Shown piece by piece: positions 1 through 8,222 of a stretch of 64,000 nt of DNA. The stretch's first letter is position 1; every line of letters starts with the position of its first letter. The position numbers and the translations under genes were made by a program. Source of the DNA: Thiohalomonas sp963783235 (lineage in GTDB: Bacteria; Pseudomonadota; Gammaproteobacteria; Thiohalomonadales; Thiohalomonadaceae). Under the pieces are notes generated by a model. The model was not told where the DNA came from and did not search any database. It saw nothing but the letters and a program-made list of their open reading frames with translations. The DNA lies in assembly GCA_963783235.1 (NCBI GenBank), contig CAWAMN010000001.1, positions 248,001 through 312,000 of the forward strand. Direction: 5' to 3'.

Positions 1-111
1 GGCCACCGTTCCGTCGGCGGCATGCGTGCCTCCATTTATAACGCCATGCCCGAAGCGGGCGTTGACGCCCTAGTGGCCTTTATGGCCGATTTCGAAAAGC
101 GCCACGGTTAA
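1..111 (+). CDS. serC: Phosphoserine aminotransferase, C-terminal end (partial)
   Basis: Frame 1 is open from the first base to a TAA at 109-111 and encodes 36 residues beginning GHRSVGGMRASIYNAMP. This matches the conserved C-terminus of SerC, the PLP enzyme that makes 3-phosphoserine from 3-phosphohydroxypyruvate. The 5' part lies outside the window. The next gene is a 3-phosphoglycerate dehydrogenase, the preceding step of serine synthesis, which supports the call. Confidence 0.85.
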   Translation, partial: GHRSVGGMRASIYNAMPEAGVDALVAFMADFEKRHG

Positions 112-204
112 AAGAAAAAGGATAGCCACAGGGCACACAGAGAACTCAGAGGACCCAAGGCGTTGTAATTGTGCCCTCTGTGTCCTCTGTGGTGAGGAGA
201 AGTC
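112..204. repeat. Intergenic CCACAGAG-type inverted repeat
   Basis: The gap between serC and serA contains AGCCACAGGGCACACAGAG on the left and its near-complement GTGCCCTCTGTGTCCTCTG on the right, so it can fold into a long hairpin. The same word family recurs at 2471-2881, and a variant (CCACGGGGAACACGGGG) at 5926-6018. The serA ribosome binding site (GTGAGGAGAAG) follows directly. Confidence 0.6.
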
Positions 205-1374
205 ATGTATAAGATTCTGACGTTGAACAATATCTCGGTGGCGGGGCTGGAGAAGTTGCCGCGAGAGCGCTATGAGGTCGCCTCGGAAATCCAGCACCCC
301 GATGCGATCCTGTTGCGCTCGTTCAAGATGCACGGCATGGAGATCCCCGAGTCGCTGAAGGCGGTGGGTCGTGCCGGGGCGGGGGTGAACAATATCCCTG
401 TCGACGAGATGAGCAAACGCGGTATCCCGGTGTTCAACGCCCCTGGCGCGAACTCCAATGCGGTCAAGGAACTGGTGATCGCGGGCATGCTCCTTGCTTG
501 TCGCAACATCGGTCCGGCCTGGGACTTTGCCCGTGGGCTGGAGGGCTCCGACGCCGAGATCGGCAAACAGGTTGAGGCCGGCAAGAAGAACTTCGGCGGC
601 TATGAGTTGCCGGGCCGTACTCTGGGTGTCATCGGTCTCGGTGCCATCGGGGGCCGGGTGGCCAACGCGGCCGTCTCGTTGGGCATGAACGTGATCGGTT
701 TCGATCCGGGCATTACCGTGGAAGGGGCCTGGGCCCTGGACGCCTCGGTGCGCCAGGCGGCCAGTGTCGACGAGGTCCTCACCAACTGCGACTTCATCAC
801 CTTCCATGTACCGCTGGTGGACGCGACCCGTCACATGATCAATGCCGAGCGCCTGAAGCGGATGCGCGACGGTGTGGTGATCCTGAACTTTGCCCGCGAC
901 GGCATCGTGGATGACGAGGCCGTGGTCGAAGGCATCGAGTCGGGCAAGGTCTACGGCTATGTCTGTGACTTCCCCAGTAACCTGCTCAAAGACAATCCCA
1001 AGGTCATCACGCTGCCGCATCTGGGCGCCTCGACGCGGGAAGCCGAAGAGAACTGTGCGGTGATGGTGGCCGAACAGGTACGGGACTATCTGGAAAACGG
1101 CAACATCGTCAACTCGGTCAATTTCCCCGAAGTGATCATGCCGCGCACGGAGAACTGTTATCGCCTGATCGTGGTGAACAGCAACGTCCCCAATATGCTC
1201 GGACAGATCTCCACCAAGCTGGCCGATACCGGCGTCAATATCCATGACATGCTGAACAAGTCCAAGGGTGAACTTGCCTACACCCTGGTGGACGTTGATC
1301 AGGCGATCCCCGAGTCCTGCGCAGCCGACATCAAGGCCATTGATGGCGTGCTCGCGGTACGGATCATCGATTGA
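205..1374 (+). CDS. serA: D-3-phosphoglycerate dehydrogenase
   Basis: The 389-residue protein has the D-isomer 2-hydroxyacid dehydrogenase fold. An N-terminal substrate domain contains GRAGAGVNNI. The NAD-binding Rossmann motif GVIGLGAIGGRVA is near residue 145, and a C-terminal ACT-like domain (NVPNMLGQISTKLADTGVNIHDM) begins near residue 325. It catalyses the first step of serine synthesis from 3-phosphoglycerate. At about 390 residues it is the short type without the intervening domain of long SerA forms. A GAGGAGAAG ribosome site precedes ATG 205. It lies between serC and pheA, and its TGA overlaps the possible TTG start of pheA. Confidence 0.9.
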   Translation: MYKILTLNNISVAGLEKLPRERYEVASEIQHPDAILLRSFKMHGMEIPESLKAVGRAGAGVNNIPVDEMSKRGIPVFNAPGANSNAVKELVIAGMLLACRNIGPAWDFARGLEGSDAEIGKQVEAGKKNFGGYELPGRTLGVIGLGAIGGRVANAAVSLGMNVIGFDPGITVEGAWALDASVRQAASVDEVLTNCDFITFHVPLVDATRHMINAERLKRMRDGVVILNFARDGIVDDEAVVEGIESGKVYGYVCDFPSNLLKDNPKVITLPHLGASTREAEENCAVMVAEQVRDYLENGNIVNSVNFPEVIMPRTENCYRLIVVNSNVPNMLGQISTKLADTGVNIHDMLNKSKGELAYTLVDVDQAIPESCAADIKAIDGVLAVRIID

Positions 1375-1376
1375 GC

Positions 1377-2459
1377 ATGAGTGAAGAGCGGCTTCAGGCG
1401 ATCCGCGAGCGTATCGACGCGGTCGACGGACAGATTCAGGATCTGATTTCCGAACGGGCGGCGCTCGCCCAGGAAGTGGCCCGCGTCAAGCTCGACGCGG
1501 GCGAAGAGACGCTGTTCTACCGAGCCGAGCGCGAGGCGCAGATCCTGCGACGGGTCAAGGAGCGCAACCACGGGCCCCTGTCCGACGAGTCCATGGCGCG
1601 GCTCTTCCGGGAGGTTATGTCGGCCTGCCTGGCCCTGGAGCAGCCAATGGCCGTCGCCTTTCTCGGACCCGAGGGGACGTTTTCCCAGGAAGCGGTGTTG
1701 AAGCATTTCGGTCACGCGGTCAAAGGTGCTCCGCAGGCCGCCATCGATGAGGTCTTCAGGGAGGTGGAGGCGGGCAGTGCCGATTACGGCGTCGTTCCGG
1801 TGGAAAATTCCACCGAAGGCGCGGTAAACATCACGCTGGATCTGCTGCTGCGCACCTCGCTGAAGATCTGTGGTGAAGTCGAACTGCGGATCCATGATCA
1901 CCTGATCTCACGGGAGAGTTCATTGGAGGGGATCCAGACGATCTACTCCCATGCGCAATCCTTTGCGCAGTGTCGCGAGTGGCTGGACAGCCACCTGCCC
2001 AACGTTAAACGCGTCGCGGTCAGCAGTAATTCCGAAGCCGCCAGGATCGCCGCAGCGGAGAGAGGGGCTGCAGCCGTTGCCGGTGCCACCGCCGCGGAGT
2101 TGTTTGAGCTTAACCGGCTGGCGGAGAATATCGAGGATGCACCCGATAATACGACGCGTTTTCTGATCCTCGGCCGTGAGGAGATCCCGGCGAGCGGTGA
2201 GGACAAAACATCGCTGCTGGTGTCCAGCCGCAATGAACCCGGTGCACTGTTCCAGCTGCTTACACCGCTGGCGGAGAATGGCATCTCCATGACCCGCATC
2301 GAATCCCGGCCCTCAAAGCAGGGGATGTGGGACTATGTCTTCTTCGTGGATATCGAAGGGCATCGGGAGACACCGATCGTCTCCAAGGCGCTCGCCGAAC
2401 TGGAACGCAACGCCTCGCTGTTCAAAGTGCTCGGCTCGTTCCCCAAGGCGGCGCTGTAA
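1377..2459 (+). CDS. pheA: Bifunctional chorismate mutase / prephenate dehydratase (P-protein)
   Basis: The protein is about 360 residues. The N-terminal AroQ chorismate mutase helix bundle (RLQAIRERIDAVDGQIQDLISERAALAQEVARVK) covers roughly residues 1-85. The prephenate dehydratase domain starts at VAFLGPEGTFSQEA and carries the NTTRFLILG segment. The C-terminal ACT domain (SSRNEPGALFQLLTPLAENGISMTRIESRPSK) is the usual phenylalanine sensor. It converts chorismate through prephenate to phenylpyruvate. I prefer ATG 1377; an in-frame TTG at 1371 overlaps the serA stop and would add two residues. Either start implies tight coupling to serA. Confidence 0.93.
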   Translation: MSEERLQAIRERIDAVDGQIQDLISERAALAQEVARVKLDAGEETLFYRAEREAQILRRVKERNHGPLSDESMARLFREVMSACLALEQPMAVAFLGPEGTFSQEAVLKHFGHAVKGAPQAAIDEVFREVEAGSADYGVVPVENSTEGAVNITLDLLLRTSLKICGEVELRIHDHLISRESSLEGIQTIYSHAQSFAQCREWLDSHLPNVKRVAVSSNSEAARIAAAERGAAAVAGATAAELFELNRLAENIEDAPDNTTRFLILGREEIPASGEDKTSLLVSSRNEPGALFQLLTPLAENGISMTRIESRPSKQGMWDYVFFVDIEGHRETPIVSKALAELERNASLFKVLGSFPKAAL

Positions 2460-2470
2460 TGAATTTGATT

Positions 2471-2881
2471 TAGCCACAGAGAACACTGAGAACTGCGGAT
2501 TAACCACGGGGGACACGGGGCGCACGGGGTTGTTGAATTGGGTGACACCTTGCCGGGTTATCGTTGACCGAAGGGTGTTACTACTGCCCCGGGCCGGGCA
2601 AATACAAAAGGGTTTTCCCCGTGTCCCCCCGTGCTCCCCGTGGTTTAAGCTCGTGTTCTCTGTGCCCTCTGTGGTTTTATTTAGCCACAGAGAACTGCGG
2701 ATTAACCACGGGGACACGGGGCGCACGGGGTTGTTGAATTGGGTGACACCTTGCCGGGTTATCGTTGACCGAAGGGTGTTAGTACACCCAGGCCGGGCAA
2801 ATACAAACGGGTTTTCCCCGTGCCCTCCGTGCTCCCTGTGGTTTAAGCTCGTGTTCTCTGTGCCCTCTGTGGTTTTATTTA
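2471..2881. repeat. Two tandem copies of a 211-bp intergenic repeat
   Basis: This 436-bp gap between pheA and hisC holds no convincing gene. Copy 1 spans 2471-2681 and copy 2 spans 2682-2881. Both begin with TAGCCACAGAGAAC and share the block TTGTTGAATTGGGTGACACC and the end GTGCCCTCTGTGGTTTTATT. Copy 2 is about 11 bp shorter. Each copy is itself an imperfect inverted repeat, with CCACAGAG at one end and CTCTGTGG at the other. An open frame crossing it (2335-2889) is a product of the repeat composition. Confidence 0.85.
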
Positions 2882-2895
2882 GTTATTAACAGGCT

Positions 2896-4002
2896 ATGAA
2901 CGATTTTACTGAACGGGCGGCGCCCGGTGTGCGCGGGCTGCAGCCCTATCAACCCGGTAAGCCCATTGATGAGCTGGAGCGGGAGCTGGGTATCACCGAT
3001 GCGGTGAAGCTGGCTTCCAATGAGAATCCGCTCGGGCCGAGTCCGCTCGCCGTCGAGGCGGGCCGTAAGGCCATGGCCGATATCGGGCTCTATCCCGACG
3101 GCAACGGCTTTCGCCTCAAGCAAAAGTTGTCAGAAGGGCTTGGGGTTCCGACCGAACGTATCACCCTGGGTAACGGCTCCAGCGATATCCTCGAATTTGT
3201 GGTGCGCGCCTTTGTGCAGCCCGGCGACGAGGTGCTTTTTTCGGAGCATGCCTTTGCCATTTACCCGATACTGGCGATGACCGCCTCGGCCAGGCCGGTT
3301 TCGGTTCCGGCCAAGGCGTGGGGACACGACCTGGCTGCCATGGCTGCCGCCATCTCCCCCGATACCAAAGTCGTTTTCGTGGCCAACCCCAACAATCCCA
3401 CGGGCACTTGGCTTCGGGGCGACGAGTTGGAGGCCTTTATCGCCAAGGTGCCCGCCGAGACGGTGGTCGTGGTGGATGAGGCCTATTTCGAGTACGGTCA
3501 ACACCTGACACCGGATTATCCCGATGCCATGGGGTGGATTGAAAAGTACCCCAACCTTGTCGTCAGCCGGACCTTTTCGAAGTGTCACGGTCTTGCCGGA
3601 TTACGCGTCGGGTACGGCGTCTCGCATCCGGGCGTGGCGGACTTGATGAACCGGGTGCGCCCGCCCTTCAACGTCAACAGTGTCGCACTACAGGCTGCCG
3701 AGGCGGCGCTGGAGGACAAAGCCCATCTTTCCAGGACTCTGGAGGTGAATGCCGAGGGCATGAAGCAGCTGGCCGCTGGCTTCAGTGCGCTCGGCCTTTC
3801 TTATATCGAGTCGATAGGCAACTTCGTTTCGGTGGACGTGGGGCGAGAAGCCGTCCCGGTCTATGAGTCGCTACTGCGAGAAGGCGTTATCGTGCGACCG
3901 GTTGCCGGCTATGGAATGCCTGATCACTTGCGGGTCACCGTAGGCACCGCCGAACAGAATGACAGAGTCCTGGCCGCCCTGGATAAGATCCTGAGGCGCT
4001 GA
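2896..4002 (+). CDS. hisC: Histidinol-phosphate aminotransferase
   Basis: The protein is 368 residues, the usual length for this fold-type I PLP aminotransferase. It has KLASNENPLGPSP near the N-terminus, FVANPNNPTGTW, VVVDEAYFEYG, and the PLP-lysine loop SRTFSKCHGLAGLRVGYGV. It makes L-histidinol phosphate, and in this supraoperon context may also act as an aromatic aminotransferase. That second role is an inference from gene order (pheA before it, tyrA after it). The start ATG 2896 sits just beyond the tandem repeat, with only a weak ribosome site. Confidence 0.9.
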   Translation: MNDFTERAAPGVRGLQPYQPGKPIDELERELGITDAVKLASNENPLGPSPLAVEAGRKAMADIGLYPDGNGFRLKQKLSEGLGVPTERITLGNGSSDILEFVVRAFVQPGDEVLFSEHAFAIYPILAMTASARPVSVPAKAWGHDLAAMAAAISPDTKVVFVANPNNPTGTWLRGDELEAFIAKVPAETVVVVDEAYFEYGQHLTPDYPDAMGWIEKYPNLVVSRTFSKCHGLAGLRVGYGVSHPGVADLMNRVRPPFNVNSVALQAAEAALEDKAHLSRTLEVNAEGMKQLAAGFSALGLSYIESIGNFVSVDVGREAVPVYESLLREGVIVRPVAGYGMPDHLRVTVGTAEQNDRVLAALDKILRR

Positions 4003-4031
4003 AAACAGAACAATCGAGGTAGTTAAGCACA

Positions 4032-5048
4032 ATGATCATCATCATGAGCACCGATGTCAGCGAACAGCAGATCGCCGGCGTCGAAAAACGGCTGGAGTCC
4101 ATGGGGTTGGGGAGCAATGTCTCCCGTGGCATCGAACGCACCGTCATCGGCGCCATTGGCGACGAGACCAAGGCGGACAAGGAGGCGCTGCAGGCACTGC
4201 CGGGCGTCGAGGACGTCATCCGGGTCATGAAGCCCTACAAGATCGTTGCCCGTTCTTACCACAAGGAAGATACCGTGGTGGACATCGGCGGTGTCAAACT
4301 GGGCGGCAACACCGTGCAGGTGATCGCCGGTCCCTGCTCCGTGGAGACTCAGGAGCAGATGGACAAGGCCGCGGAAATGGTGGTGGAAGCCGGCTGCCGG
4401 CTGATGCGCGGCGGGGCCTTCAAGCCGCGCACCAGTCCCTACTCCTTCCAGGGCCACGGGGTGGAGGGGCTGGAGATCTTTCGTGCCGCCGCCGACAAGC
4501 AGAAGCTGCCCATCGTCACCGAGCTGATGGATGTGCGAAGCCTGGATGCCTTTGACGAGTACAGCGTCGATGCCATCCAGATCGGCACCCGCAACATGCA
4601 GAATTTCGACCTGCTGAAAGAGGTGGGACGCACGCAGACGCCGGTGATTCTCAAGCGCGGCATGTCGGCCACCATCAAGGAGTGGCTGATGTCGGCCGAG
4701 TACATTGCGGCCGGCGGCAACCACAACATCATTTTCTGCGAGCGCGGCATCCGCACTTTCGAAACCGCTTACCGCAACGTGCTGGATGTCACCGCCATTC
4801 CGGTTCTCAAGAAGGAGACGCACCTGCCGGTGATCGTCGATCCGAGTCATGCCGGCGGCAAGGCGTGGATGGTCCCCGCCCTGGCCCGTTCGGCCGTAGC
4901 GGCCGGGGCCGATGGCCTGTTGGTGGAGATGCACCCGACCCCCTGTGAGGCGTGGTGCGATGCCGATCAGGCCATTGAACCCGGTGAGCTGAATGCACTG
5001 ATGGAAGAACTCAGGGGTATTGCCAAAGCCATCGGTCGGGACGTCTGA
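4032..5048 (+). CDS. aroF: 3-deoxy-7-phosphoheptulonate (DAHP) synthase, I-beta type
   Basis: The protein is 338 residues. The first ~75 residues form a small regulatory ferredoxin/ACT-like domain. The TIM-barrel follows, with VIAGPCSVET, MRGGAFKPRTSPYSFQG, ILKRGMSATIKEW and VIVDPSHAGGK. This architecture is the Thermotoga/Bacillus-like I-beta class rather than the E. coli AroFGH class. It condenses PEP and erythrose-4-phosphate, the entry step to aromatics. ATG 4032 follows GAGGTAGTTAAGCACA. Its TGA lies 7 nt before the likely tyrA GTG, indicating coupled translation. The letter in the gene symbol is uncertain. Confidence 0.9.
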   Translation: MIIIMSTDVSEQQIAGVEKRLESMGLGSNVSRGIERTVIGAIGDETKADKEALQALPGVEDVIRVMKPYKIVARSYHKEDTVVDIGGVKLGGNTVQVIAGPCSVETQEQMDKAAEMVVEAGCRLMRGGAFKPRTSPYSFQGHGVEGLEIFRAAADKQKLPIVTELMDVRSLDAFDEYSVDAIQIGTRNMQNFDLLKEVGRTQTPVILKRGMSATIKEWLMSAEYIAAGGNHNIIFCERGIRTFETAYRNVLDVTAIPVLKKETHLPVIVDPSHAGGKAWMVPALARSAVAAGADGLLVEMHPTPCEAWCDADQAIEPGELNALMEELRGIAKAIGRDV

Positions 5049-5055
5049 GGTCCTG

Positions 5056-5925
5056 GTGCGACGTTTGGCGATCATTGGCGTCGGGCTGATCGGCGGCTCT
5101 CTGGCCCGCGCCTTGCGGGCATCCGGGAGCATTGGAGAAATCATCGGCTGCGGTCGCAACGAGGAGCAGCTGGAGCGGGCGGTCGAATTGGGCATCATCG
5201 ACCGTTACAGCACCGATGCGGCGAAGGCCGTCGATGGGGCCGAAATGGTCGTCATCGGAGCGCCGGTGGGGGCAATGGAAACCATTCTGGAAACCATTCG
5301 CCCCCGCTTGGCCGACGGCGCCGTGATCACCGATGTGGGGAGCACTAAAGGATCGGTGGTGGAGGCGGCCCGCCGGGTATTCGGGGTTCGCTGTCCGCCC
5401 GGATTCGTTCCGGGTCATCCCATTGCGGGCACCGAGCGTAACGGCGTCGAGGCCTCCTTTGCTGAGCTGTTTCAGCAGAGACGGGTGATTCTCACGCCGC
5501 TGCCGGAGACCGATGCCGATGCCACGGCGGCGGTGCGGACCATGTGGGAGAAGGCCGGCGCAGTGGTCGAGACCATGACGCCGGAACATCACGATGAGGT
5601 GTTCGCTGCCACCAGCCACTTGCCCCACCTGCTGGCCTACGGTCTGGTCAATACACTCGCCACCCTTGATGAAAAGGTGGAAATCTTCCGTTACGCCGCT
5701 GGCGGCTTCCGGGACTTCACCCGCATCGCCTCGAGTAACCCGCGTATGTGGCACGACATCTGTCTGGCCAACCGCGATGCACTTCTGACAGTGATGGATC
5801 GTTTTGAAAACGATCTGCATCGCATCCGGCAGGCGGTTGAAGCCGGCGAGGGGGAGTACCTGCTGGAGGTTTTCGAGCGCGCCAAAGAGGCGCGCGACCG
5901 ATTCGTAGACAAGGCGGAAGAATAG
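5056..5925 (+). CDS. tyrA: Prephenate / arogenate dehydrogenase
   Basis: This is a 289-residue TyrA. The NAD(P) motif LAIIGVGLIGGSLARAL is at the extreme N-terminus. It continues with DVGSTKGSV, PGHPIAGTERNGVEASF, the conserved TSHLPHLLAY helix and GGFRDFTRIASSNPRMW. It oxidatively decarboxylates prephenate (or arogenate) toward tyrosine. I chose GTG 5056 because GAGG lies 6 nt upstream and the Rossmann motif then starts at residue 3. A longer in-frame TTG start at 5020 would overlap the DAHP synthase gene by 29 nt. No ACT domain is visible. Confidence 0.88.
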   Translation: MRRLAIIGVGLIGGSLARALRASGSIGEIIGCGRNEEQLERAVELGIIDRYSTDAAKAVDGAEMVVIGAPVGAMETILETIRPRLADGAVITDVGSTKGSVVEAARRVFGVRCPPGFVPGHPIAGTERNGVEASFAELFQQRRVILTPLPETDADATAAVRTMWEKAGAVVETMTPEHHDEVFAATSHLPHLLAYGLVNTLATLDEKVEIFRYAAGGFRDFTRIASSNPRMWHDICLANRDALLTVMDRFENDLHRIRQAVEAGEGEYLLEVFERAKEARDRFVDKAEE

Positions 5926-6018
5926 ATAACCACGGGGAACACGGGGTCCAAGGGGGGTAAAACCCCTTGTTTGATTCAATTCTCCCCGTGTTCCCCGTGA
6001 ACCCCGTGGTTAATAAAG
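5926..6018. repeat. Intergenic inverted repeat of the CCACGGGGAACACGGGG family
   Basis: AACCACGGGGAACACGGGG at the left is answered by CCCCGTGTTCCCCGTG and CCCCGTGGTTAAT on the right, flanking an inner GGGGGTAAAACCCC hairpin. The whole gap between tyrA and aroA is one long foldable palindrome. It may act as an operon attenuator or a repeat element. Confidence 0.6.
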
Positions 6019-7339
6019 ATGCCAACGACTAACGACAAAGTGGAATTTTTGGTCAAACCGGGCGGACGTCTCTCCGGGCGGATTCGGGTGCCGGGCGATA
6101 AGTCGATCTCCCATCGTTCCATCATGCTCGGCTCGTTGGCCGATGGCGTGACGGAGGTCAGCGGTTTCCTTGAGGGGGAGGACAATCTGGCCACCCTCGA
6201 TGCCTTTCGGCAGATGGGGGTCCGCATCGAAGGCCCGGAGGAGGGCCGGGTGCGGATCGAGGGCGTCGGCCTGCATGGTCTGAAGCAACCCCAAGAACCG
6301 CTCTATCTGGGAAATTCGGGGACTTCCATGCGTCTGTTGGCCGGCTTGATGGCCGGGCAGGCTTTCGATCTCGAAATGCGTGGCGATGCCTCGCTTTCCA
6401 AGCGTCCCATGCGCCGGGTCACGGATCCGTTGACGTCCATGGGGGCGCGGCTGGAGACCTCTCCGGATGGCACGCCGCCCATCCGCATTCGCGGCGGTGC
6501 GTCGCTGCGGGCGATCCATTACGACCTTCCCGTGGCCAGTGCACAGGTGAAGTCGTGTCTTTTGCTCGCCGCTCTGTATGCCGACGGGCGAACCTGCGTC
6601 ACCGAACCGGCCCCCACCCGGGACCACACCGAACGGATGCTCGCGGGTTTCGGTTATCCGGTTGTCAAGACCGGTTCGACGGTTTGCGTCGAGGGCGGTG
6701 GGCGATTGACAGCCACCCCGATCGAGGTGCCGGCCGATATCTCCTCGGCGACGTTTTTCATGGTCGGTGCAGCCATCGCGGAGGATTCCGATGTGCTCCT
6801 GGAACATGTGGGCATCAACCCCACTCGCATCGGTGTCATCAACATACTGCGTCTGATGGGCGCGGAACTGGAATTGATCAATGAACGTGAGGTCGGTGGC
6901 GAACCGGTGGCGGATATCCGGGTCCGGGGTAGCCGACTCAAGGGGATCCGCATTCCCGAGGAACAGGTGCCGCTGGCCATTGACGAGTTCCCCGCACTTT
7001 TCGTGGCGGCGGCTTGCGCCGAAGGTGAAACGTTACTGACCGGAGCCCGGGAGCTGAGGGTAAAGGAGAGTGATCGCATTCAGGTGATGGCCGACGGTCT
7101 GATCGCACTCGGCATCGATGCCCGCCCCACTGAAGACGGTATGGTGATTCAGGGGGGGCTCTCGGCGGGGAACGGTGGACAGCCACGGCGACCACCGCAT
7201 CGCCATGGCTTTCGCCATGGCGGCACTGCGGGCAAACGGGGCAATCCGCATCCGGGACTGCGCCAACGTCAACACCTCCTTCCCGGGCTTCGTCGATTTG
7301 GCCGCCGGGGCGGGACTCTCGGTAACGGAATCGCACTGA
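6019..7339 (+). CDS. aroA: 3-phosphoshikimate 1-carboxyvinyltransferase (EPSP synthase), one frameshift
   Basis: The first ~380 residues are a clear EPSP synthase: VPGDKSISHRSIMLGSLADG, LGNSGTSMRLLAGLMAG, the QVKSCLLLAALYA region and LRVKESDRIQVMADGL. The frame is then lost at the run of seven G at 7152-7158. Removing one G restores GTVDSHGDHRIAMAFAMAALRANG and the rest of domain 1, ending at TGA 7337-7339, about 439 residues in all. Without correction the frame runs into unrelated sequence to 7437. A homopolymer error is the simplest explanation. The enzyme joins PEP to shikimate-3-phosphate. Confidence 0.9.
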
Positions 7340-7433
7340 CGGGCTCGCCGCCGCTAACGGCTGGGTTTGAGCGGGTTTGCGATATGGGGTCATTGGCCGC
7401 CAGTGCGGCTCCAAACGGCACAATGAGGCTACA

Positions 7434-8126
7434 ATGAGTCGGAATAACGTCCCGGTTGTTACGGTTGACGGGCCCAGCGGGGTCGGAAAGGGCACCATCA
7501 GCCAGTTGCTGTCCGCCCGCCTGGGTTGGCATTTTCTGGACAGTGGCGCCCTCTACCGCCTCACCGCGCTCGCCGCCAAGCGGCGGGGGGTGGCACTGGA
7601 CAACGAGGAGGCCCTTAGCGAGCTCGCCGGCAGTCTTGACGTCCGTTTTGAGGCGGGAGAGCACGGCGGGACCGCCATCGTCTTCCTTGAAAATCAGGAT
7701 GTTACCGCAGACATACGGACGGAGACGTGCGGCAGTGATGCCTCTGTGGTGGCTGCGCTTCCCGGTGTCCGTGAGGCACTTTTGCGGCGACAACGCGCTT
7801 TTCGACGCTCCCCGGGGCTGGTTGCCGACGGCCGGGACATGGGTACTGCGGTGTTTCCGGATGCCCCGGCCAAGTTTTTTTTGACGGCCAGCCCGGAAGT
7901 GAGGGCCGAAAGGCGTTATAACCAGTTGAAGCAAAAGGGTTTGGGTGTTAGCCTAGCCAGTCTTCTGCAAGAGATAGCCGAGCGGGACGAGCGGGACAGC
8001 AATCGTAGCGCTTCACCGCTTCGGCCTGCAGAAGACGCAGTAGTGGTCGACACTTCCGAACTCGGCGTGCAAGACGTGTTCGAAAAAGTGATGTCGTCCC
8101 TCGCTGAACAGATCGCAGTAGAGTGA
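7434..8126 (+). CDS. cmk: Cytidylate kinase
   Basis: The 230-residue protein begins MSRNNVPVVTVDGPSGVGKGTISQLLSARLGWHFLDSGALYR. The P-loop is GPSGVGKGT, and the CMP-binding region is LVADGRDMGTAVFPDAPAKFFLTAS. It phosphorylates CMP and dCMP. The in-frame start at 7377 would run back toward aroA without homology; ATG 7434 gives the usual N-terminus. It occupies its standard place between aroA and rpsA. Confidence 0.93.
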   Translation: MSRNNVPVVTVDGPSGVGKGTISQLLSARLGWHFLDSGALYRLTALAAKRRGVALDNEEALSELAGSLDVRFEAGEHGGTAIVFLENQDVTADIRTETCGSDASVVAALPGVREALLRRQRAFRRSPGLVADGRDMGTAVFPDAPAKFFLTASPEVRAERRYNQLKQKGLGVSLASLLQEIAERDERDSNRSASPLRPAEDAVVVDTSELGVQDVFEKVMSSLAEQIAVE

Positions 8127-8167
8127 AATACGGGGATTCGCAGACGCCGCGAATCGGAATTAGTCAT

Positions 8168-8208
8168 CAGCCCAACTGCCTCGCCCTGGCGACGCGGTTT
8201 TTTATTTT
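8168..8208 (+). terminator. Possible weak terminator or attenuator upstream of rpsA
   Basis: In the 96-bp cmk-rpsA gap, a GC-rich stretch (GCCTCGCCCTGGCGACGCGG) can form a short stem and is followed by TTTTTTATTTT. The stem is imperfect, so read-through into rpsA is expected. Confidence 0.4.
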
Positions 8209-8222
8209 CAGGTTACGGAGTA

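Noticed and set aside
70..1245. Long antisense open frame opposite serA (and similar ones opposite hisC, the DAHP synthase, thrS, pheT, ppsA, the oxidoreductase)
   Set aside because: These are shadows of GC-rich coding sequence on the other strand; no conserved motifs and no ribosome sites.
2335..2889. 184-residue open frame over the pheA-hisC gap
   Set aside because: It overlaps pheA out of frame and its sequence simply follows the tandem repeat, giving duplicated peptides; no ribosome site or family.
7152..7158. Programmed frameshift in aroA at the G run
   Set aside because: There is no slippery heptamer with downstream structure typical of programmed sites, and six other genes show the same kind of single-indel break.
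7377..7436. Earlier start for cytidylate kinase
   Set aside because: The additional 19 residues are not family-like; ATG 7434 gives the usual N-terminus just before the P-loop strand.
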